Assembly: GCA_016866575.1 (NCBI GenBank)
Contig: VGMA01000010.1
Coordinates: 1 to 20,066 of the forward strand
Direction of reading: 5' to 3'
DNA from: Chlamydiota bacterium
GTDB lineage: Bacteria > Chlamydiota > Chlamydiia > Chlamydiales > VGMA01
Length of the DNA stretch: 20,066 nucleotides
Position 1 is the first letter of the stretch; the number at the start of each line of letters is the position of its first letter. Below the pieces are notes generated by a model. It was not told where the DNA came from. It was given only the letters and a program-made list of their open reading frames with translations, and searched no databases. Positions 15,117-20,066 of this stretch are shown piece by piece. The translations under genes and the position numbers were made by a program.

Positions 15117-16434
15117 TCTTGAAAAAACTTTTGGGAAGAAGGCAATAGACGAGTGGGTGCGCACATTAAACGTGTTAAAGTTTGATGCGTGCAACCTCTA
15201 TCTCGAAGCAAGCGATGCATTTCACGCAAGCTGGGTAGAAGAACACCTTCTACCTAGCGCTAAAAAACGCTTATATAACAATAACGGCCATGAAATCAAG
15301 ATCCACCTTAAGGTCCGAGGAGAGCTTGAAAAAACTACCCAAGTAGAACCTCCCCCTACAGAATCCACTTTTCAATACACCTCCGATCCTCTCCATTTAC
15401 ACTGCACATATGAGCAGTATGTAGCGGGCTCAAAAAATCATATCCCTTTCCATGTCTTGTGCAAACTGACTGGTTTTAATCCTATAACCGGCCAGTGTGA
15501 AGAAACCCCTAAAGAGAGCTACAATCCGATTTATCTTTATGGTCCTTCTGGTTCAGGAAAAACCCACCTACTCATGTCAGCAGCAACCTTGCTTACAATC
15601 AGAGGTTTAAAAGTTTTTTATATATCAGCTGACACTTTCACTGAGCACGTCGTTAAAGCTATTCGTAGCGGACAAATGCAAAAATTCCGTTCAGCATACC
15701 GTCATATTGATGTTTTAATCATCGATGATGTGCACCATTTTTCAAGAAAAAACGCAACACAAGAAGAGCTATTTCACACTTTTAACACCCTCCACACTGC
15801 AGGAAAGCAAATCATTCTCTCTTCTCCGATGAATCCAAGGCAGCTTGAAGATATTGAAGAAAGACTTGTAAGCCGCTTTGAATGGGGAATTACTTTGCCA
15901 ATAGATAGGCTTTTAGAAGCCTCAGATCTTTTAAAGCTTCTTGAGCTAAGACTTAGCTTTTATGAACTTTATCTTAAGAAAGAAGCGATAGATTTTATGA
16001 TTTCATCTTTTACAACCCCCGCAACTTTGTCAGAAGCAATAGATGAACTTATCAGAAGATTTGCTCCAAAAAGAGGCACTCTTCTTTCTTCTGAAGCGGT
16101 TCTTCCTGTATTAGCCAAATTGGTTCAAAAAAATGAGGAAGTTTCCCTTTCACCTGAAAAGGTTCTCTCTCTTGTAGCTGATAGTTTTGGGATTAAGACA
16201 GAAGATATATTGAGTAAATCTCAGAGTAGAGAAATCGTATTGCCTCGGCAGATTTCGATGTATCTTTTAAGAAAAGAACTAAAAATGCCCTACATCAAAA
16301 TAGGAAATGTCTTTTCTAGAGATCACTCTACTGTCATGTCGAGCATCAAGCAGATCACCAAGAGCATTGAAACGCAAGACAAAGACCTCTTTTATTATCT
16401 AAACGATATCCAAAGAAAGCTCGCTAACGTATAA
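15088..16434 (+). CDS. dnaA: Chromosomal replication initiator protein DnaA (chlamydial second-copy type)
   Basis: AAA+ initiator that binds DnaA boxes and opens the origin. The 448-residue product has a short domain I (about 1-75), a linker, the AAA+ domain with Walker A GPSGSGKT (152-159) and Walker B DVLIIDD (208-214), an ERLVSRFEWG arginine-bearing segment, and DNA-binding domain IV with LPRQISMYLLRKEL and SRDHSTV (410-416). The Walker A differs from the usual GGTGLGKT and the signature has S where G precedes RDH. The start is GTG 15088 with AGGTGG at 15077-15082; it overlaps yidC by 29 bp, so translation is probably coupled. As I recall, Chlamydiaceae carry two dnaA genes, one of them next to yidC, so this may be that paralogue. 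No cluster of DnaA boxes was noted nearby. Confidence 0.93.
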   Translation: MQAWEEYVLSLEKTFGKKAIDEWVRTLNVLKFDACNLYLEASDAFHASWVEEHLLPSAKKRLYNNNGHEIKIHLKVRGELEKTTQVEPPPTESTFQYTSDPLHLHCTYEQYVAGSKNHIPFHVLCKLTGFNPITGQCEETPKESYNPIYLYGPSGSGKTHLLMSAATLLTIRGLKVFYISADTFTEHVVKAIRSGQMQKFRSAYRHIDVLIIDDVHHFSRKNATQEELFHTFNTLHTAGKQIILSSPMNPRQLEDIEERLVSRFEWGITLPIDRLLEASDLLKLLELRLSFYELYLKKEAIDFMISSFTTPATLSEAIDELIRRFAPKRGTLLSSEAVLPVLAKLVQKNEEVSLSPEKVLSLVADSFGIKTEDILSKSQSREIVLPRQISMYLLRKELKMPYIKIGNVFSRDHSTVMSSIKQITKSIETQDKDLFYYLNDIQRKLANV

Positions 16435-16436
16435 AA

Positions 16437-16463
16437 AAAAAGACGCTTTAACAGCGTCTTTTT
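16437..16463. terminator. Bidirectional terminator between dnaA and the chaperone gene
   Basis: AAAAAGACGCT (16437-16447) pairs perfectly with AGCGTCTTTTT (16453-16463) around a TTAAC loop. The A-run on one side and T-run on the other give U-tracts in both directions, fitting the convergent genes. Confidence 0.88.
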
Positions 16464-16490
16464 GAATCATAAAAAGATCATCAAAATCGA

Positions 16491-17015
16491 TTAGATTTTG
16501 ATATATCCGCCTGCTTCTCCCGGCTTTCCAGTCGGTTTTGGAGGCTGTTGAGTGCCTGGGCGTGGAAGTCTTGGTTGATCGCGCTCTTTATCAAAGCGTC
16601 TTTCAACGATCTTTTGAGCTACAGCTCTCCACTTTTCTACTGCTTCAACAAATAGCGGAGCAAAACGTCTTAAAGCAGAACCATCTGCAACACCCATCTC
16701 TAAAACGCAGTGCATAAGAATGAGCTCTTCCTTTGTAGCGACTCCGATACCACCGCCTGCCATCTGTCCACCTAACATAGAACCTTCAAGCAAAGACTCA
16801 TAAAGCTCTAAACGAACTTTAGGGTCTGCAGGGAGGCCATCAAGAATTGGTGAATAAAGATAAAGACGATCTGAATTCGGTTCGTAGGTCAAATGCAGTG
16901 AAAAAGTATTATCTATACCCAATATGCATGTGTGATTGTCGTCAAAGGCTAGATCTGCGAGGTTTAGTTCCTTTCCAAATTCCCTTAGATTTTCCTTGGC
17001 AGTTTCCAAAGCCAT
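16491..17015 (-). CDS. slc1: Type III secretion chaperone, Slc1-like (CesT family)
   Basis: A 174-residue protein that closely follows the chlamydial multicargo chaperone Slc1 (CT043 in C. trachomatis, comparison from memory). Diagnostic segments are FDDNHTCILGIDN, FSLHLTYEPNSDRLYLYSP, LEGSMLGGQMAGGGIGVATKE and LILMHCVLEM. Slc1 binds early effectors and keeps them competent for type III export, acting in the bacterial cytoplasm as a small alpha/beta dimer. The C-terminal 30 residues are rich in Pro and Gly (about 147-170), outside the folded domain. The start is well fixed by an AAGGAGG ribosome-binding site (17030-17024 on the minus strand), the best in the window. It is divergent from glgX and convergent with dnaA. 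Confidence 0.9.
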   Translation of the reverse strand: MALETAKENLREFGKELNLADLAFDDNHTCILGIDNTFSLHLTYEPNSDRLYLYSPILDGLPADPKVRLELYESLLEGSMLGGQMAGGGIGVATKEELILMHCVLEMGVADGSALRRFAPLFVEAVEKWRAVAQKIVERRFDKERDQPRLPRPGTQQPPKPTGKPGEAGGYIKI

Positions 17016-17051
17016 CGAATAGTCCTCCTTAAGGCTTAATTTTTTCCCAAG

Positions 17052-17081
17052 AAAATATCAGAAAACCATTTTGAAAATCAA
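17052..17081 (-). promoter_or_regulatory. Candidate promoter of the Slc1-like gene
   Basis: On the minus strand TTGATT (17081-17076) and an extended -10, TG-A-TATTTT (TATTTT at 17057-17052), are 18 bp apart. Transcription would start near 17045, leaving about 30 nt that include the strong ribosome-binding site. No convincing promoter for glgX was found in the rest of the 182-bp gap. Confidence 0.42.
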
Positions 17082-17197
17082 TCAAAGAGTTTCTGCTATC
17101 TTCAAGCTTCTTTTCTGAATCCTTTCTTAAATCTAACTCATCCATTCCTACAAAAATATTTCAACTAAAATCTCTTCTCTCGCTATAAGAAGGATAT

Positions 17198-19105
17198 ATG
17201 AAAATACTTTTCGGCAATCCTTCTCCGCTAGGTCATCATTTTGATGGTGAAAAGCACAATTTTGCTGTATTTTCCGACAGCAAGACACGCTTACAGTTAA
17301 ACATTTATGATGAAAAACACGCACAATCACCTCTTTGTAGTATTCTGATGAATAAAACAGAAGATGTCTACCATGTAGCACTGTCTGATCTAGATGCGAA
17401 TTTCACTTATACATTTGGCATAGAGAATGTTGAGGTGTTTGATCCTTATGCAAAAAAACTCACTACCTCTAATATTTGGGGAGAGCACTCTTTTCATATA
17501 AAATCTTATCCTTCTTACGAAGAAGAGTTTGACTGGGAAAATGTCAAAAAACCTTCGCATGATTTTTCTTCACTTATTATATATGAGATGCATGTTCGAG
17601 GATTTAATGCTAAAAGCAACGACGGAACGTATGAAGCAATCATCGATAAGATTCCTTATTTAAAGCAGTTGGGAATCAATGCGATCGAGCTCTTGCCGAT
17701 TCATGCCTTTGATGAAACTCAAACCCCTTTCCCCTTTTCCCCTTCAGGGTATCTTCTTTATAATTATTGGGGTTATAATTCGCTTAGCTTTTTCGAACCT
17801 AAACGTTCTTATGCTAGAAAAGATCATTGCCCTATTAAGGCGCTCAAGAATTTAGTAAAAGAATGCCACAAAAATGGGATCGAAGTGATCCTTGATGTCG
17901 TTTACAATCATACATCAAGCCTTTCACCTCTTATCCATCTTGCTCCATCTCATTATTATCTTCTCGATCAAAACAAAGAGCACACAAACTATACTGGCTG
18001 TGGCAACACTCTTAATTGCAACAATCCTCAATGCATGTCTTTGATACTAGACTCGCTTCGCTACTTTGCTGAAAATATACAAATTGATGGCTTTCGATTT
18101 GACCTTGCTTCGATTTTTTGCAGAACAGAGCAAAATCAGATCCTTCTTGACCCCCCTATTTTAGAAGCCATCTCTTTAGATCCGATCCTTTCTAAATGCA
18201 AATTGATTGCAGAGCCTTGGGATGCGGCTGGCTTTTATCAAGTAGGTTCGTTTCCCTCGAAAATTTTTGCTGAATGGAACGGACAATATAGAGATACCGT
18301 AAGGCAATTCGTTAAAGGTGATGCGGGGAAAAAAGAAGCCTTTATTCAAGCATTAATTGGATCAAAAAGCACCTACTACGGAAAAAAATCTCCCTTCCAA
18401 AGCATCAATTTTATTACATGTCACGACGGCTTCACTTTGATGGACCTTTTGTCTTACAATACAAAACACAACAAAGAAAATGGAGAGCAAAGCAGAGATG
18501 GCTGTGACTGGAACAACTCTTGGAATTGTGGTGTAGAAGGGCCAAGTGATGATGAATTAGTGTTGCGTCTAAGAGAAAAACAATTTTGCAATCACCTCGT
18601 CGCTTTGCTTTTGTCACAAGGTACACCTATGCTATTGATGGGTGATGAAATAGGAACTACACATTTTGGCAATAATAATGCCTACTGCCAAGATCGAAAT
18701 TGGAATTGGTTCGATTGGGATGATGTAAAGCAAAAAAGCCAACTATTAAATTTTGTCAAAAAGCTCATTTCACTTAGAAAGGAGCTAAGCTTTATTTCTA
18801 CTAAAGAACATATAGAAGATCACGATCTTCATATCTATAATGAGTCCATACTCTACGGTAAAGCTGGAAGTGAACGCTTTGTTGCTTTTGATATTTTTAA
18901 CCATCTTTTTTATACCTTTAACGCAAATAATTTCCCTGTAACATTGAAATTGCCTACTTGCAAAGATGGATATGTATGGAAAGTTCTTGTCTATACAGGT
19001 AATAAAATTGATGAATCTCTTTATTTATCAAGTGAAGCTGCTAAGATAAAAAGTCCTGTTGTTTTAGCTCCATACACTAGTCTTGTCATGATACAAGACA
19101 TATGA
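17198..19105 (+). CDS. glgX: Glycogen debranching enzyme (GlgX, isoamylase type, GH13)
   Basis: Hydrolyses alpha-1,6 branches in glycogen or limit dextrin. The 635-residue protein has an N-terminal CBM48-like region (GNPSPLGHHFDGEKHNFAVFS at its start), then the GH13 barrel. The conserved regions are DVVYNH (233-238), GFRFDLAS with nucleophile D302, IAEPWD with acid/base E339, and TCHDG with H409-D410. A C-terminal beta domain follows. Length and order match chlamydial GlgX. The ATG at 17198 has an AAGAAGGA ribosome-binding site. It is divergent from the Slc1-like chaperone, an arrangement I also recall from Chlamydiaceae, where glycogen enzymes including GlgX have been reported as type III substrates. 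The lipoprotein gene follows after 26 bp and may share the transcript. Confidence 0.94.
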   Translation: MKILFGNPSPLGHHFDGEKHNFAVFSDSKTRLQLNIYDEKHAQSPLCSILMNKTEDVYHVALSDLDANFTYTFGIENVEVFDPYAKKLTTSNIWGEHSFHIKSYPSYEEEFDWENVKKPSHDFSSLIIYEMHVRGFNAKSNDGTYEAIIDKIPYLKQLGINAIELLPIHAFDETQTPFPFSPSGYLLYNYWGYNSLSFFEPKRSYARKDHCPIKALKNLVKECHKNGIEVILDVVYNHTSSLSPLIHLAPSHYYLLDQNKEHTNYTGCGNTLNCNNPQCMSLILDSLRYFAENIQIDGFRFDLASIFCRTEQNQILLDPPILEAISLDPILSKCKLIAEPWDAAGFYQVGSFPSKIFAEWNGQYRDTVRQFVKGDAGKKEAFIQALIGSKSTYYGKKSPFQSINFITCHDGFTLMDLLSYNTKHNKENGEQSRDGCDWNNSWNCGVEGPSDDELVLRLREKQFCNHLVALLLSQGTPMLLMGDEIGTTHFGNNNAYCQDRNWNWFDWDDVKQKSQLLNFVKKLISLRKELSFISTKEHIEDHDLHIYNESILYGKAGSERFVAFDIFNHLFYTFNANNFPVTLKLPTCKDGYVWKVLVYTGNKIDESLYLSSEAAKIKSPVVLAPYTSLVMIQDI

Positions 19106-19131
19106 TATGGTAGGGAAAAAGAGAAAAAATC

Positions 19132-19782
19132 ATGAAAAAAATCTTCTTTCTATTAGCAATTTCTGTATGCACTGTAGGCTGCGGACCCCAGCAATCTGTA
19201 GAACTATCAACGTATCACGCTGATGGTAGAGCAAAACCTAAAGTAGCTTTTATCCCTGTTATTGATTCTTCTGACTCAACTCTTCCTTGGTCTTTATCCG
19301 AGGAATTCACTGATGGAATAGAAAAACGATTTCTTCGCCACAGCAATTTGTTTTTGCTAAACGAGCAAAAGGCTATTACAGCTAAAAAAAATCTCAATCC
19401 TTTTATCGACACTGATAGCTTTGTAAAAGAGATTGACCACTCTGCCGAGTTTGTTGTTTTTGTTGAACTCTCTGAGCACCGCATGACCGCTAAAGCTACA
19501 GAAAGTCTTTTTAACGTAAAAAACAACCCCTCATATCAATTGAATATGAGCGTTAAAGTCAAAGTACTTGATGTAAGACACGATCAACCAAGAACTATTT
19601 TACAAGAGCTATTCACTGAAAATTACACAATACCCTGGCAGCTTTCCAGTGTAGATTATGAAAAGACTTCATGGGGCAAAACAGCTTATTTCATTTCTCC
19701 AATAGGTTTAGCTCATGCAGGATTGATTAGAAAAATTTCCTCCCAGATAGAGGACTACATTTTACTTGCAAAAACTAGGTAG
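19132..19782 (+). CDS. Predicted lipoprotein, function unknown
   Basis: The 216-residue product begins with a lysine-bearing, hydrophobic type II signal sequence (MKKIFFLLAISVCTVGC). C17 is the likely lipidated cysteine; T at -3 is less common than Leu. After a polar linker, KPKVAFIPVIDSSDSTLPWSL begins a mixed alpha/beta domain with alternating strands such as FVVFVELS and VKVKVLDV. This resembles envelope lipoproteins with a TolB/CsgG N-terminal-like or LpoB-like fold, but I cannot assign a family. It would be placed in the periplasm, attached to a membrane. A GGGAAAAAGAG purine run precedes the ATG. It lies 26 bp after glgX and 2 bp before the next ORF, suggesting one transcript. Confidence 0.82.
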   Translation: MKKIFFLLAISVCTVGCGPQQSVELSTYHADGRAKPKVAFIPVIDSSDSTLPWSLSEEFTDGIEKRFLRHSNLFLLNEQKAITAKKNLNPFIDTDSFVKEIDHSAEFVVFVELSEHRMTAKATESLFNVKNNPSYQLNMSVKVKVLDVRHDQPRTILQELFTENYTIPWQLSSVDYEKTSWGKTAYFISPIGLAHAGLIRKISSQIEDYILLAKTR

Positions 19783-19784
19783 TC

Positions 19785-20063
19785 ATGGTCGAAAGTGCTC
19801 AATACTCCATATTACAGCTTCTTTTGCTTGCATTATCTTTTGGAGCGCTTTCACTTGTTATTTCTTGGATGGCCTGGAGTCGAGGTTTTTTTCGACTCCC
19901 GCTAAAATCTTATCGCCCACCTTTAATCTCTAGATATTATGTAGGAATTTCTTTTCTTCTTTTTGTCGGGATCTATATTGTCTTAGCCCCTTTTCTTCTT
20001 CGATTTTTGAGTAAAAGCTTTAACTTGCGTATATCAAGTATCAATGCGCTATCATTTTTATAA
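19785..20063 (+). CDS. Short membrane protein, or N-terminal part of a broken longer one
   Basis: A 92-residue ORF begins 2 bp after the lipoprotein stop, with AGGTAG just before the ATG. It has two clear membrane helices (about 7-30 and 52-74) separated by a basic, proline-containing loop (FFRLPLKSYRPPL). The frame closes at TAA 20061-20063, just after a five-T run at 20055-20059. Two helices plus such a loop is how some larger polytopic proteins (for example CPBP-type membrane proteases) start, so this may be the front of a gene cut by a frameshift; it could also be a genuine small membrane protein. The window ends three bases later and cannot decide. No function is proposed. Confidence 0.55.
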   Translation: MVESAQYSILQLLLLALSFGALSLVISWMAWSRGFFRLPLKSYRPPLISRYYVGISFLLFVGIYIVLAPFLLRFLSKSFNLRISSINALSFL

Positions 20064-20066
20064 ATA

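Noticed and set aside
17160..17189. TTCAAC...TATAAG as a glgX promoter
   Set aside because: The -10-like TATAAG overlaps the ribosome-binding site, so the transcript would start at the ATG and lose it; the -35 match is poor.
19081..19096. CTTGT...ACAAG inverted repeat at the end of glgX as a terminator
   Set aside because: Five-bp arms inside the coding region, with no T-run after them.
1..20066. CRISPR arrays, tRNA/rRNA genes, IS elements, phage genes, replication origin
   Set aside because: No regularly spaced repeats, tRNA-like cloverleaf sequences, transposase or phage reading frames were seen, and no DnaA-box cluster was noticed near dnaA.

Overview
The window looks like a chromosomal segment of a non-Chlamydiaceae member of the Chlamydiota (a Parachlamydia-, Simkania- or Rhabdochlamydia-like intracellular bacterium). 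Evidence: an inclusion-membrane-type protein (paired hydrophobic segments followed by a long coiled coil), a close relative of the chlamydial type III secretion chaperone Slc1 next to the glycogen debranching enzyme glgX, a chlamydial-style yidC-dnaA pair, and AT-rich, tightly packed genes. The genus cannot be settled from the window alone.

Layout. 1-693 is the 3' end of typA/bipA. It converges on a minus-strand Inc-like coiled-coil gene (770-1828) across a bidirectional terminator. From 1889 to about 10900 lies an apparently complete classical (o-succinylbenzoate) menaquinone gene set: menG, menF, menD, menH, menB (overlapping operon, plus strand), a minus-strand membrane-anchored protein-kinase-like gene, then menA, menC, menE (second overlapping operon, plus strand), and a convergent hotdog thioesterase (menI candidate, minus strand) whose 3' end overlaps menE by 70 bp. 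Together these cover chorismate to isochorismate (MenF), SEPHCHC (MenD), SHCHC (MenH), OSB (MenC), OSB-CoA (MenE), DHNA-CoA (MenB), DHNA (MenI candidate), demethylmenaquinone (MenA) and menaquinone (MenG). MenF, MenH and MenE are all shorter than usual.

11088-13103 encodes a large protein made almost entirely of lengthened TPR units. 13233-16434 is a translationally coupled yidC-dnaA pair. It converges on the Slc1-like chaperone gene (minus strand) across a strong bidirectional terminator. glgX is divergent from the chaperone gene and is followed by a lipoprotein of unknown function and a short membrane-protein ORF at the right edge, which may be complete, truncated or frameshifted.

I found no tRNA or rRNA genes, CRISPR arrays, IS elements or prophage genes. 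Intergenic spaces are short; none exceeds about 190 bp. The most unusual items are the compact men gene set in a chlamydial background with a kinase-like gene embedded in it, the heptad-phased repeats of the Inc-like protein, the roughly 13 lengthened TPR units, and a substitution in the MenB bicarbonate site.
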